Positions 1 through 11,295 of a stretch of 64,000 nucleotides of DNA are shown here, piece by piece. The translations under genes and the position numbers were made by a program. The notes beneath the pieces were generated by a model. It was not told where the DNA came from. It did not search any database and was given only the letters and a program-made list of their open reading frames with translations. Positions within the stretch are counted from its first letter, which is position 1, and every line of letters begins with the position of its first letter. The DNA comes from Limnomonas spitsbergensis (Eukaryota > Chlorophyta > Chlorophyceae > Chlamydomonadales): NCBI GenBank assembly GCA_037349105.1, contig JAYJMM010000120.1, forward strand, positions 3,600,001 through 3,664,000. Reading direction: 5' to 3'.

Positions 1-2790
1 ACATTGGGACGCATTGGGTTGTGAGTATTGGCAGTGCAATGTGCAGCATTGGGACGATGCAGGGATGCCAGCATTGGCAGTGAAATGTGCAGCATTGGGA
101 CGTTATCGGGGCAATATTGTAAATGCAGTTTACATCATTGACACGCTACCGGGGTTCTAGTACGGGCAGTGCAATGTGCAGCAGTGGGACGCTACCGGGG
201 TGTCAGCATGTGCAGTTCAATTTGCAACATTGGAACGCTACCGGGGCTGTATTGGCAGTGCAATTTGCAGCATTGGCACGCATTGAGACGCATTGCGACG
301 CATTGTGGCGCATTGGGTTGTCATTATTGGCAGTGCAATGTGCAACATTGGGACGTTACTGGGACAGTACTAGCAGTGCAATGTGGAGCATTGGGATGCC
401 ACCGTGGCAGTTGTGGCAGGGTAATGTACAGTATTGGAATACTGTGGGACGTTACCGGGACAGTACAATCGTAGCGTTATTTTGCTAGGGGGATGCCATT
501 ATTGGCAGTGCAATTTGCTTCATTGGACGCATTGGGTTGTCATTATTGGCAGCGTAATGTGCATCATCGGGATGTTACCGGGGCAGAACTAGCAGTACAA
601 TGTGCAGCATTGGGACGATACCAGGGCAGTTGTGGCAGAGTAATGTGCATCATTGGAATGCAACCGGGGTGCAAGTACAGGCAGTGCAATGTGTAGCGTT
701 GGGACGCTACATACGGGGATGCCAGTATTGACAATGTAATGTGCAACATTGGGAACCTACCGGGGCATTTAGTGGCAGTGCAATGTGCAGCATTGAGACG
801 CATTGGGTCGTCATTATTGGCAGCGCAATGTGCAGCATTGGGACGCATTGGGTTGTCATTTTTGGCAGCGGAATGTGCATCATTGGGACGCATTGGGTTG
901 TTATTATTGGCAGTGCAATGTGCAACATTGGGACGCATTGGGTTGTCTGTATTGGCAGTGCAGTGTGCAGCATTGGGACGTTACCGGGACATTACTAGCA
1001 GTGCAATGTGCAGCATTGGGATGCTACCGTGGCAGTTGTGGCAGAGTAATGTACAGTATTGGAATGCTACCGGGGTGCAAGTACAGGCAGTGCAATGTGT
1101 AGCATTGGGACGCGACGGGGATGCCATTATTGGCAGTGCAATTTGCATCATTGGACGCATTGGGTTGTTATTATTGGCAGCGTAATGTGCATCATCGGGA
1201 TGTTACCGGGGCAGAACTAGCAGTGCAATGTGCAGCATTGGGACGATACCGGGGCATTTGTGGCAGAGTAATGTGGATCATTGGAATGCAACCGGGGTGC
1301 AAGTACATGCAGTGCAATGTGCAGCGTTGGGACGCTACGGGGATGCCAGTATTGACAGTGTAATGTGCAGCATTGGGAAACTATTGAGGCATTTAGTGGC
1401 AGTGCAATGTGCAGCATTGGAACGCATTGGGCCGTCATTATTGGCAGCGCAATGTGCATCATTGGGACGCATTGGGTTGTCATTTTTGGCAGCGCAATGT
1501 GCAGCATTGGGACGCATTGGGTTGTCATTATCGGCAGTGCAATGTGCAGCATTGGGACGCATTGGGTTGTCAGTATTGGCAGTGCAATGTGCAGCATTGG
1601 GACGTTACCGGGGCAGTTATGGCAGTGCAATGTGCAGCATTGGGATGCTACCGAGTCAGTTGTGGAAGAGTAATGTGCAACATTGGAACGCTACCGGGGT
1701 ACAAGTACATGCAGTGCAATGTGCATCATTGGGACGATGTGGGGATGCCAGCATTGGCAGTGAAATGTGCAGCATTGGGACGTTATCGGGGCAGTATTGT
1801 AAATGCAATTTGCATCATTGACACGCTACCGGGGTTCTAGTACGGGCATTGCAATGTGCAGCATTGGGACGCTACCGGGGTGTTAGCATATGCAGTTCAA
1901 TTTGCAACATTGATACGCTACCGGGGCTGTATTGGCAGTGCAATTTGCAGCATTGGCACGCATTGGGATGCATTGGGACGCATTGTGGCGCATTGGGTTG
2001 TCTGTATTGGCAGTGCAATGTGCAGCATTGGGACGTTACCGGGGCAGTTCTAGCAGTACAATGTGCAGCATTGGGAAGCTACCGAGTCAGTTGTGGCAGT
2101 GTAATGTGCAACATTGGAACGCTACCGGGGCATTACTCGCAGTGCAATGTGCAGCATTGGGACGCTACTAGGGTGTTCTTATTGGCAGTGCAATTCGCAG
2201 CATTGGGACGCTACCGGATTGGCAGTGCAATGTGCAGCATTGGAAAGCTCCCGGGGCAGTTTTCGCAGTGCAAAGTGCAGCATTGGGACGCTACCGGGAT
2301 GTAAGTATTTGCATGGCAATGTGCAGCATTGGGAAGCTACCGGGGCAGTTTTAAAATTGCAATGTGCAGCATTGGGTCGCCACCGGGATGCTAGTATTGA
2401 CGGTGCAATGTGCAGCATTGGGACGCTACCGGGGAAGCACTGGCAGTGCAATGTGCATCATTGGGACGCTACTAGGATGCCAGTATTGGCAGTGCAATTC
2501 GCATTATTGGGAAGCTACCGGAGTGCCAATATTGGCAGTGCCATTCACAACATTGGGAAGCTGCCGGAGCACTACTGGCAGTGTATGTGCAGCATCGGGA
2601 CGCTACCGGGATGCCAGTCATGGCAGTGCAATGTGCAGCATCGGGACGCTACCGGGATGCCAGTATTGGCAGTGCAATGTGCAGCATTGGGACGCTATTG
2701 GGATGCCACTATAGGCAGTGCAATGTGCTGCATTGGGACGCTAACGGGATACCAGTATTGGCAGTGCCATTCACAGTATTGGCGGTGCCA
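1..2790 (-). repeat. 43-bp satellite block A, open at the window start
   Basis: The block is a degenerate tandem array. On the + strand each unit carries GCAATGTGCAGCATTGGGACG-like sequence followed by GCTACCGGGG and a variable TATTGGCAG part. The spacing is about 43 bp, with longer variants that add GCATTGGGTTGT. It is the reverse complement of the arrays at 19-20 kb and 41-57 kb. Larger internal repeats are visible: about 40-470 resembles about 1730-2100, and about 490-1100 resembles about 1118-1700. Each unit contains the inverted repeat CAATG-TGCAG-CATTG. ORFs of up to 239 codons run through it in all frames, but they share the unit periodicity and have no independent coding signature, so none is called a gene. 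Confidence 0.93.
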
Positions 2791-3236
2791 TTCACAGTAC
2801 CCGGCGCCCCACCACCAAGTATGCACCGGGTAGTGTACTGTTCTATTCTTGTACTACACTTACAACTAGTATAAAAGTCGGTAGGTCGGCTGATTGTAAT
2901 GACCGAAAGCGGGTTACAAACTGCAGCTATTGGGATGCGAGACTGATAGCGTTTATTGTTATACAAACTGTTTAGGATGAGGGCACACGCACGAGGAGGC
3001 GGAGACGATTCCAGCTTGCCAGCTCAAATGGGAAGTATCCCTACCCATGTACACTGTGAGTGTGTATGTCTATATCCATGTATCCAATGAGTAATCAATA
3101 CCCATGGTCGTAGAGAAAGCAGCAACCACGATTACACCCGAGGACATCAGGGCATTCTTCAAACACTAATCATGTTGACCAAAATCCATGATGGAACCGC
3201 TGTCCTTTTCCATGTCAGGAGTGATTTCTGATTTCA
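2791..3236. other. non-repetitive spacer, no gene seen
   Basis: The satellite ends near 2810 with a diverged GCCATTCACAGTA duplication. The rest is single-copy sequence with no convincing exon, RNA gene or repeat. Confidence 0.5.
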
Positions 3237-3846
3237 GTTAAACTCCCACGCTGAGTGGAGGTGTGCCATCAGCGCTACACGGTCCTTCTCTGAGAACTTC
3301 TCAGAGTCGACCTTCCGGAAAAAGATCATGGCGCCATCCCTCTTCGCCGTGGGGGCACCCTTCAGCATCAGCTCCTTCAGGTTGACTCGCCCCCCACAGG
3401 AAGCTTGCCGCTGCGTCCACGATGTGAACGTCACCGCGTGGACTCGTGTCTGGTCCATGCGCACTGCCGTGATTGCCACGGATGTGGAGAGGTTTAGCCG
3501 CTGTCCACCCCTCTCAATGGACCCGATCGCCGTCCCGATGGCGAACTCGTCAGCACCTACGTCAATCTTCAGGTCCTTGAGGGCTGCCCGACCCGACCGA
3601 GCGATCTTCACGACAAGGTCCGTTGCATCGACCAGCTTCTTGACGAGGTGTCGGCGAAGCACCATCCAGTGGTGGTGGACCTTGATCTCAAGCCCGTCCA
3701 GTGCATAGCTGAGGCTGACGAGCGCAGCCGTCGTTAAGTCGTACTCCATGGATCCGATGCGTGTGGCAAGCCTCCTGCATAGTTTGCGGATGGGGATGTC
3801 CAGACCGCTGCACAGGGCAATGGCCTTAGCGTTGACACTCTGCATT
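3237..3846 (-). CDS. unrecognised protein, terminal exon
   Basis: An open frame of about 203 codons ends at a stop near 3237. A splice acceptor candidate (pyrimidine-rich, then CGAATGCAG on the minus strand) sits at about 3847, so the coding exon probably starts there rather than at the upstream in-frame ATG. The composition looks like real protein, mixing charged and hydrophobic residues without the satellite periodicity. It contains DGLEIKVHHHWMVLRRHL near its start and ends in HLHSAWEFN. I do not recognise a family and assign no function. Upstream exons would lie to the right, where an oppositely oriented glycosyltransferase-like exon lies, so the gene may be broken or may have a long intron. 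Confidence 0.45.
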
Positions 3847-4161
3847 CGTATGAAACATGAATTGTGTATGGGATTAAAAGTATGATAGAGTGCACGTGGG
3901 AGTACGAATGTAAGAATGTAAGAATGGGGCACATGGGATTACGCTTTCCGAGCTCATTATGTATCCAAGAGGATGTTCGAAGCACAAATGTATCAGAAAG
4001 CTGGCGAACGCGTGGAACAAGAACGAGTATAGGAACGAGTTATTGGCAGCACTCGCATCCTGCAACAAGATAATATTGAAAGACACCCGATTCAAGGTCG
4101 TTCCGACCAAATTACTAGCCATGAGCTAGGGAGTTGCGGAGTCTGGGTCCCCCTTGCTCAG

Positions 4162-4417
4162 CAGCGCCACAACAGTGATCCTCATGCTTATTCACAGCAG
4201 CGGTTGCCCCAACGCCGACATATTTGAAAAGTGGGAAGAGGCGCATGACGGCAGCCTATGCGTCTGTGTGCATGTGCCCAGTGGCCTTGACATCTCAGCA
4301 TTGCCCGGAGCAGCCTTCTTCAAGAGCCGCATGCTCATGACACGCCGCCCTGCTCGCTGGGGCGAGGCTGACGTCGTCGAGGCCACGTTGGCATGCTTTG
4401 CCGAGATAATGAGCGAG
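4162..4417 (+). CDS. core-2/I-branching (GT14, DUF266-like) glycosyltransferase exon, fragment
   Basis: A single exon is bounded by an acceptor (CCCTTGCTCAG, 4159-4161) and a strong donor (GCGAG|GTATGTG at 4418). It encodes about 85 residues: a hydrophobic strand (TVILMLIHS), then FEKWEEAHDG, CVCVHVPSG, and RPARWGEADVVEATLACFAE. This order (beta strand, W-x-x-F/A, 'vyVH', then WG-x-x-x-(V)-x-A) matches the start of plant core-2/I-branching enzymes, which in that family act as Golgi glycosyltransferases. The following exon, normally with a 'lSesC.Pl' motif, was not found before the 59-bp repeat array, so this is a fragment or has a long intron. The family call rests on motif order only. Confidence 0.5.
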
Positions 4418-4659
4418 GTATGTGGGTGGCACCTCATTGATCCTTTGCTTGCATGGCTTTGCTTGCCGGTGCTGGAACGATTTGTGTGTGGAAATGGGGA
4501 AATAGGATGAATACGATCGCACTTTCGGCAAAAACTATTATATCAGCGCTTCAGAGTTGCTTTAGGTCACGGCCTTTTGCTAAAACTGGGAGCTTTGCCT
4601 ATATGCACGTATGAAAATTGATGAAAACCGTATCGAATGAAGCGACTTATAAAGCAATC

Positions 4660-4895
4660 GTCAGCAAAAGCTACTGAAAGCTCTATGCCGCTGCCAGAAA
4701 ACCGTGGGGCCAGACAGGGTCAGCAAACGCTACTGAAAGCTCTATGCCGCTGCCAGAAAACCGTGGGGCCAAACAGGGTCAGCAAAAGCTACTGAAAGCC
4801 CTATGCCGCTGCCAGAAAACCGTGGGGCCAAACAGGGTCAGCAAAAGCTACTGAAAGCTCTATGCCGCTGCCAGAAAACCGTGGGGCCAAACAGG
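4660..4895 (+). repeat. 59-bp tandem repeat, 4 copies
   Basis: Units start with GTCAGCAAAAGCTACTGAAA at 4660, 4719, 4778 and 4837, and a partial one at 4896. They differ at only a few bases. Each unit ends CCGTGGGGCCAAACAGG. Confidence 0.95.
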
Positions 4896-4916
4896 GTCAG
4901 TACATTCAGTATATTC

Positions 4917-5077
4917 ACAGGACGTGCAAGGGTACGTGTCTTGCACTCGCGTTGCGCTGCTTTAAGCGCAAATTCGTTGAACATGTTAGGCGTGGTTACA
5001 TGGCTGCTCGCGTTGATCCGCAGCGCTACAGCCAGCGGCTGACTAGTTTTCGAACTTGCAGGATGAATAATTGCTAA
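4917..5077 (+). repeat. dispersed coding-like motif, copy 1
   Basis: The stretch from ACGTGCAAGGGTACGTGTCT to about 5015 is nearly identical to 12046-12133 and related to 31925-31975. Its open frame reads ALALRCFKRKFVEHVRRGY and then stops at about 5075. In the 12-kb copy the same segment leads into a P-element-like transposase, so this is probably a fragment of that element family. Confidence 0.6.
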
Positions 5078-6759
5078 GAGCTCGTCTGGCTGTGCACTGG
5101 AATTAGTCTCTTGTCTTTAATATTTGTTGATAGCAGTAGCCATGTCCCAGATCTCTACCTTGAAGGCTTGAACTGCACCTACAAGAGCGGGATAATCGGG
5201 CAGTCGGCTGGCAGATTGAGACCAGTTTACAAAATCTCTAATTCGTTACATTAAGCAAAGGCAATAATCTTCTACGGTTCTTGGTTGGATCCTAGGCCTT
5301 TAGAGCTTATTTTCCTTCTACTCGGCCAAAGCCTAGCTGAGTCTCACATATCACTCTTCCTTGCCTCCCACCGCCCTCCTGCCTTGCTCTGCACGCTCTA
5401 AGGCACGGCAAGAGCTGCCTTGAGCATCCATGAGCCAGGCCAGCGAGCCGGGGGGGTGCCATGAGTTAGTTTACCTTGACGCGTACCGCACTGTCCTCTT
5501 ACCTTCGAGCAAAAGCGTCGCCACGGATGTGTGCACGACAGCAGCCCCTTTGCTGTTAAACCAGATGTTAGGCTCATGACGGCTCTGTCTAGGCACTTTG
5601 CCTCGGGCATAAGCAGGGCCAGGTGCGTGTTCAAGCGATGATGGAGCGCCTGAAGTTCAAGAAATGTTCAAATTCGACTGAAGGTGGGTAGAAGTCGTAA
5701 GTGGTTGTCGTGAATGATAACACACTGAGGGGCCTACCTGACCACGCACGTTGAAAACGTTACAGACTTAAGTAGCATAGCATACCGAAGACGTTATTTG
5801 CCTTCTCGTGCGGAAATTATTCTGTGTTTCCCCTCACCGCATGGATAAAAATAGTTTTTGAAAGCCGCATACCGGAATACAGTTTTATGTTAATCCGTGA
5901 AGCCACTTCATCCGAAACTTAGCGCTTCGCTCCTCGCTAGTGAGATAAGGAGTAGCAACTGCAAAAGAAGGTGGGAATACATACCGAATGACGATAATAA
6001 TACAGTAACCACTTGGGAAAGTCACTCTACGTACTATACGGTACTGCATTTGGGGGGGAAGGGCCGCCGTGCTGAACAATCTCAATGCAAGGCAACCAAC
6101 TTCATTCACATTTACAAGGCTATCGCTAGGTAGCGCAACAGCCCAATCTCGAACTCCACATCTACCTGGGTAGCGAGCTAGCAGCAGCAGCTGCAACTAG
6201 GTGGATGTTTACAACCTCCATCCCAGCCGCCTGCGTGGGGTTGGGAGATAAAATAAACTGCTTTGAAATAACAACAGTAAGATGAAGGACAAGCATGAGT
6301 CTTTGCATGCTCAGCTTCAGGAGAGATACAGCCAAGGAGGCCATGACATAAGACCTGTGGGCCTTGCTCAAAAAGGCTTGGACGCATGGGCCCTCTACTA
6401 TCCAGTTAGACGAAAAAATAAGAAAGAGGGAGGGAGGGTGGGAGATTAGGGAAGAGAAATGTAAATGAAGAAGGCAGATGTTGACATTTAATTTAATAAA
6501 CTGACCCCCTGGGCCCTCCTTGAAAGGCCCAGCCGATTTGGCATCCAACTTTCTGACTAGAGTAGAGGAAAAAGAGGAAAGTTAGGGGGCTAGGGGGGGG
6601 GGAATATCACAAACCCGCGTTCAAATACCGGTAAGGCGGGCAGTCAGCATTGATGGCCTAATGGCGAAGTTTTAAATACCTCTGGAAGCGGAGTAGCATG
6701 ACAGAAGGACAAGCTGGGTGGCGCATCAGGTATACACTCGAAATGGACAACCTAGAAAC
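5078..6759. other. no gene supported
   Basis: Short ORFs on both strands (up to about 128 codons) lack splice signals, recognisable motifs or consistent composition. A G-rich run lies at about 6580-6601. No RNA gene or transposon ends were recognised. Confidence 0.45.
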
Positions 6760-7988
6760 CTAGCAACCTAGCAACCAAGCTTCGAGGACCAAGCCCACCA
6801 CCCGGCTGCAGTGGGGGCAGATAAGCCCAGTGACACCCTCCCCTACGGCGTGGGTGTCCTTGTTGCACACCTCTGCGACAAGCAGCCCCATCTCGAGGTC
6901 GCAACGGCTGCATGTGCGGACCTCTTCCTCCTCTCGCTGCACCGGCCTTAGCTCAGCCAACCTCTGTGACACAAGGGGCGCCGCGATGTTCATGTGCAGC
7001 TTGAAGTGCATGTTGGGGTCCCTTCTTATCGCGTTTGCCTGCCATGTCGAGGTGAGCAGTGGGCATGGATTGAAAGCATGCAAGTGTGGGAGCAGTGAGG
7101 TTGGGGAACATAACCCCCTGTCCATGCTCAGTGCCAGCATAACTAGTTTGGATTGGAAAAGGTGTATAGTTTCATGATGCAGTTGCAGCCAAGGCAAATG
7201 CAGCCATGGCAAGGTTGGGCATGCAAAATCCATGCAATCTGTGTGCCCTAGTGTTTCTCACCATGCCCAATGCCGTGGTGTTCCACCCCATGTCCCATGC
7301 CCTTCATGGCTCCGCCGATTCCTTACGTTCTCGAGCGCCTCTACTCCCAACATGTGTACTGTGTGGCATGCCATCAGATGGATCACGTCCGAGGCCTCTT
7401 GGAAGTACTTCTCATCGCCGGCCAGAGCACCGCACAAGATGTTCACAAATCTGCCTGTTGGCGCTACGGCATCTAGTGTCGCATGCACCACAATCATCAT
7501 GCAGGTGTTTGTGTTTATACCCATATGGTACCATGCATCATGAACCAAGCATGAAGCAAATCACACCCTGCAAGATTGATTTGTCTAGGGTTTAACGTTG
7601 TCAACCGTGGTACCTTCTCTATCAAAAGCTTCTGCCGCTTCTGCGCTGGCGGATTCTGCTTCATCCAGTCCAGGAAAGCCTCGAACGGGCGGAGCGCCAT
7701 TTTTATGTCATTGACACTCGCTGGATCGCCCCCAGTGTATGGTTGGAACACTATGCATGGTGCAGAGGTGCCCTGTCTCGTTTTTGCTGACTTGGCAATC
7801 ACGCCATTCAAGTTATTGACAGTGATGTAGGCGGATAGCATTTGACGCACATTCATGCCGGGGAGAGTGAGTTGCGGAAATAAGACCGCCACGGGGACGG
7901 TGAGGCGTTTGGGAACGTTGATTGTCGCAATAAATACAGCGGATGCTTTCGACGCCCAATCGCAAACCGAATCCGTAATCCAACTCAT
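6760..7988 (-). CDS. unrecognised multi-exon gene ending in a zinc-ribbon-like exon
   Basis: Three coding stretches lie on the minus strand. The first runs from an ATG at 7988 (reading MSWITDSVCDWASK) to a donor GAGAAG|GTACC at 7614. The second is about 7540-7327, contains VAPTGRFVNILCGALAGDE, and ends at a donor GAGAAC|GTAAGG. The third runs from 7038 (acceptor ACATGGCAG) to a stop at 6760. The last two join in phase 0; the acceptor of the middle exon is unclear. The final exon has two CxxC pairs (CSRC and CPHC) about 35 residues apart, a zinc-ribbon-like arrangement. I do not recognise the family. The first exon may extend right to about 8040, where a retrotransposon is inserted, so the 5' end could be lost. 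Confidence 0.4.
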
Positions 7989-8045
7989 CTTCTCAACATT
8001 GTAGAAGTATTTCGGACATGTTTCAGAGACGGTTGGACCCCTTAA

Positions 8046-8076
8046 AACCCGTCTCCTAGGTCCTGGGAGACGGGTT
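8046..8076. repeat. perfect 11-bp inverted repeat (hairpin)
   Basis: AACCCGTCTCC and GGAGACGGGTT flank a 9-base loop. The hairpin lies at the left junction of the non-LTR retroelement fragment. Confidence 0.85.
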
Positions 8077-8085
8077 AATGCCTCG

Positions 8086-9846
8086 TTGGAACACAAGCTG
8101 TACACACGCTCCAAAACCCTACTTCATCCGCGCATGAATCCTTGTCTCCTTGCTTGGCCGTTGCTTCCGGCATACTACACAGACGGAGCTTTTATACAGG
8201 ATGACGCCGGCAATAACTTGATAGGGGCTGCCTTTTACTTCACTGTCGATGGCTCCACCCATACAGTCAACCCTACTGGAAAATGTGAAACGAACACTAT
8301 CACCAGGGCTGAACTTGGAGGCATTCATGCAGCCCTCGATCATGCCCATACACCTTCTGGCCCCGCCTTGACCATTGCCCCTTCCCTTACTATCTTCACT
8401 GACAGTCTTTGCAGCATGTACCTCATACAGAAAGCTGTCTTTTACCCACATGATCTCCTTGAGGACAAGCATGCACCGCTTCTCCTGGCCATCCGCCGCC
8501 TACTCCTTTCACGGGCCAACATAGGCCTACCAACGCTCATCCAGAAGGTGAAATCACATATTGGTATTATCGGCAATGAACTTGCTGACATTGGGGCAAC
8601 ACGAGCCTTGGACGCACCCAGCACTTGTACATTTAACCTTTCCCATATCAACAACCAGTACATGGCTTCCCTCCCAGCTTGGCCTTGCCTACCCCAAGAC
8701 GATACTCAAACGGATACAAACGACACCCCTTGGTTCACTTCTGACCTCACCTCCTCTATCAAGGCACACCTTCACTCTTCTTGCCCTCACGTTACGGACG
8801 GTGACACCACCATATCTTGTGCTACTTATACCCGCATAATCGAAGAAAATGCCCACTCTTTACCCTTGTATAACAATCACATGTGGCAGTCTTCTGCTTG
8901 CCACTTTTCTCTGAAGCGCTGCATCCTCCGTATGCGAGCCAACCTCTTATGGACAGCTAAACGGGCACTTCTCTTCCGTATTCCCTACAAAACAACAGTG
9001 CGCTCGTTTACCGATGGCCTTTGCCCCATATGTACACCACCTCCTACTGGCCCACCTGACGCTACTTCTGACACACAGGGACATATGTTTGGAAGATGCA
9101 GGCATCCCCGTATGCAGGCCTCTTATATCTCCCGACACAACAAGGCCCTCTGCCTCATCCAACGTTCCCTCCACAGAGGCACAAAGAGTGGAATGTTCAC
9201 AATTATGGATGCCACACCCGCTACATCCCTCCCACCAGGAGTCTATGACACCCGTATCCCGCAATGGATGCTTCCCGCTGTCCCCCCTGCCACACTCTGC
9301 CGCCTTCGTCCTGATCTCCTCTTAATTGAAGGCCTTACCATTGCCGATCTCCACAGTTATCCTCCCGCCCGGCTTGCCGACCCTGCCTTCCTTCTTGACC
9401 TCCAACACCGTTGTACCATCCATGTTATTGAGCTCGGGTTTACCTCCAATCTACAATTCTGCCTGTCCCACAAATCCACACAACATGCACAGTTAGTACA
9501 ATTGCTTCGCTCCGCAGGATGGAACCTCACTACACCTGTTATAGACCCTCTCCACATTCCTGCCCCCCACCCTCTTACATATCTGTTACCCCCCCCTGCT
9601 AAAGACATCCTCTACCCCTATGTTCACCTCGTCATCATTGGTTGCTCTGGCATTTTCTATAAAGATATCATGCACCTCTTTCCAGTCCTTGGTATCACAC
9701 CCTTCAACGTCCCCCCACTGCTCAAACAACTAGCAGTTCACACTGTCCAATCTGCCTATTCCATTCATCGACTTCGCCGTTACCTTGAAAACAGTCCACC
9801 CGACTGCCGTCCAGCATCTCCCCCTGTTCTCACTGACCCGCCATAG
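8086..9846 (+). CDS. non-LTR retrotransposon ORF2 C-terminal part: RNase H plus PD-(D/E)xK-like domain
   Basis: The open frame is 586 codons. Residues 30-170 form an RNase H domain with D33 (YTDGAF), E76 (RAELGG), D106 (FTDSL), H158 and D168 (SHIGIIGNELAD), so the catalytic set is complete. A Cys/His cluster follows (C313, C316, H333, C338), as in many RNase H-bearing non-LTR elements. The C-terminal third has P409-D410, E449 in HVIELGF and K463, an order suggesting a PD-(D/E)xK endonuclease-like fold. No reverse transcriptase lies upstream: the frame begins just before RNase H, consistent with 5' truncation during target-primed reverse transcription. Known relatives with REL-type endonucleases include R2/NeSL and algal Dualen; the assignment to any of these is inference. 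Confidence 0.72.
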   Translation: MEHKLYTRSKTLLHPRMNPCLLAWPLLPAYYTDGAFIQDDAGNNLIGAAFYFTVDGSTHTVNPTGKCETNTITRAELGGIHAALDHAHTPSGPALTIAPSLTIFTDSLCSMYLIQKAVFYPHDLLEDKHAPLLLAIRRLLLSRANIGLPTLIQKVKSHIGIIGNELADIGATRALDAPSTCTFNLSHINNQYMASLPAWPCLPQDDTQTDTNDTPWFTSDLTSSIKAHLHSSCPHVTDGDTTISCATYTRIIEENAHSLPLYNNHMWQSSACHFSLKRCILRMRANLLWTAKRALLFRIPYKTTVRSFTDGLCPICTPPPTGPPDATSDTQGHMFGRCRHPRMQASYISRHNKALCLIQRSLHRGTKSGMFTIMDATPATSLPPGVYDTRIPQWMLPAVPPATLCRLRPDLLLIEGLTIADLHSYPPARLADPAFLLDLQHRCTIHVIELGFTSNLQFCLSHKSTQHAQLVQLLRSAGWNLTTPVIDPLHIPAPHPLTYLLPPPAKDILYPYVHLVIIGCSGIFYKDIMHLFPVLGITPFNVPPLLKQLAVHTVQSAYSIHRLRRYLENSPPDCRPASPPVLTDPP

Positions 9847-10040
9847 CCCCTTTCTCCCTTTAAGGGTATACAGACCGGGGCTTGGGCGTCTCGTCAACCT
9901 GTACTTCCCAAAATCCACGCCGCATCGGCGTTCTCTTTTTTTTTCTTTTTTTTCTCCTAATTTACCCTATTATGATAGCCGAGTATAGCCAAGCTATATA
10001 CTGACATAGATAGATAAAGTTCTGTTCTGCGCATTCCTAA
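9847..10040 (+). mobile_element. 3' tail of the non-LTR element
   Basis: The stop codon is followed by pyrimidine-rich sequence with T-runs (about 9938-9957), and then TAGATAGATAAAG near 10008-10019, a short simple tail of the kind that ends some non-LTR elements. The exact 3' end and target duplication could not be fixed. Confidence 0.35.
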
Positions 10041-10043
10041 CAG

Positions 10044-10223
10044 ATGACAACGACATATGTTCGGAGATGTGAGATGTGCCATGGAAAGGACACACAAAAG
10101 ACCTTTAAGACGTGCTCCAAATGCCGCATTGCCTTCTACTGCTCCAAAGACTGCCAGCACGCCCACTGGGCGGCGCACAAGATCTTCTGCAAGAGTCACC
10201 AACAGGGGAAAGAAGGTGAATAG
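10044..10223 (+). CDS. MYND-type zinc finger protein, 59-codon ORF or terminal exon
   Basis: The frame opens at ATG 10044, directly after an acceptor-like CCTAACAG, and stops at TAG 10221-10223. It encodes 59 residues that are almost entirely one MYND finger: C9-x2-C12, C24-x2-C27, then FYCSKDCQ (C33, C37), H41, H45 and C49, with the typical KTCSKC and QxxHWxxHKxxC signatures. MYND fingers bind proline-rich peptides in partner proteins. Because ATG coincides with an acceptor and the preceding sequence is a retroelement, this is either the last exon of a larger MYND protein interrupted upstream or a free-standing small protein. The domain call is secure; the gene boundaries are not. Confidence 0.75.
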   Translation: MTTTYVRRCEMCHGKDTQKTFKTCSKCRIAFYCSKDCQHAHWAAHKIFCKSHQQGKEGE

Positions 10224-11108
10224 GTGATGGGGGCCTAATATCTTGCCTGCCAGGGTGAAATAAACATGAAAACGAGCAGGGGGTTATCCAAAGCAGCTGG
10301 AAGTAGTTTCTAAGGACATGCCCGGAAATAAACTGTGTTCAATGTTCGCCCATGTTGCAGAGGCAGCATGTGATTTAGACCCAGCATTTCGCCGGGCATG
10401 GCAACGTTGGCATCGCAAGAGAGAGCTGCTAGAGCAAACGTTCGGAGTCACCTATTTGTAATCATAATGAATGAACTGATTTTACGCTGCGACATTGGGC
10501 TGAACAGCCAACACCCTTGCATCACAGTGCACATAACTTCAGGCCAGTGGGCCCGCATCATGGACATGGACTGAAGGAATTATGAATGGGCTCTGACGGC
10601 GATGAGATGTGGCCCTAAGGTCCATCCATAGCTTCTGAAATTACTCAGTTACATCACGTTTTACAGCCAACAACCTTGCAACATAGTCAGTGCACATAAG
10701 CTCAAGCCATACAAAGGGCACGACTGAAGGATTTAAGAAGTCCTGAAGGCATAGGAACAAATTGGACGGGGCAAAAAAATGGTCTTAGAATCCACTGCAA
10801 AGTCTCAGCCAATGACGTAACGGCGAACAGTTGCCGCGGTGGACCCACCAGCATGGTATGGTAAATAACAAGGTAGCACAATACGGCAAAACCTGTTTTG
10901 TATCCGGAGCGGATCGCTGCTCCGCTCCTAATACGGCAATACTGCTCCGATCCGGCTCACCAAGGCAATTCGCGATGGCAATGCAAGCTAGCTTCAGTTT
11001 TTTTGGCTCCAGACGAAACATTTAGCCCATAGCTACAAAGTGACAGGGAAAGATGGATGCGATCAATCAATTGGCTGCTTTAAGGAACAACGAACTCCGA
11101 AAACAACA
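10224..11108. other. no gene seen; short dispersed repeats
   Basis: About 10480-10540 and 10660-10715 share CAGCCAACA...CTTGCA and AGTGCACATAA segments. The stretch 10872-10948 (AAGGTAGCACAATACGG onwards) is the reverse complement of the short element at 33778-33852. GGAGCGG and CCGCTCC in it form a 7-bp stem. No coding exon was identified. Confidence 0.5.
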
Positions 11109-11295
11109 TACCGTAGTCATGGACGTATTTCGTTATTTTCGAATTTCGTTGTTGCTTAAAAAGTCGCAGTTTTGGCGATTTTTTTGATTCGTTGCCCCTT
11201 AACATGAAAAATTCCAGTCAAAAACATTTTCACGACTGATTTCGTTGCTCCTTGAAGAACGATCAAAATAACGAAATACGTCCGTGACTACGGTA
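11109..11295. mobile_element. 187-bp MITE-like element with about 31-bp terminal inverted repeats
   Basis: The left end TACCGTAGTCATGGACGTA and the right end are inverted copies over about 31 bp with one mismatch (TCATGG against TCACGG). The trinucleotide ACA flanks both sides (11106-11108 and 11296-11298), a candidate 3-bp target-site duplication. There is no coding capacity. The superfamily is not assigned. Confidence 0.75.

Noticed and set aside
123..2833. Many overlapping ORFs with MQHWDATG/CAALGRYRG-type peptides
   Set aside because: They mirror the 43-bp satellite unit in every frame and strand and recur wherever the satellite occurs; no start, splice or domain evidence.
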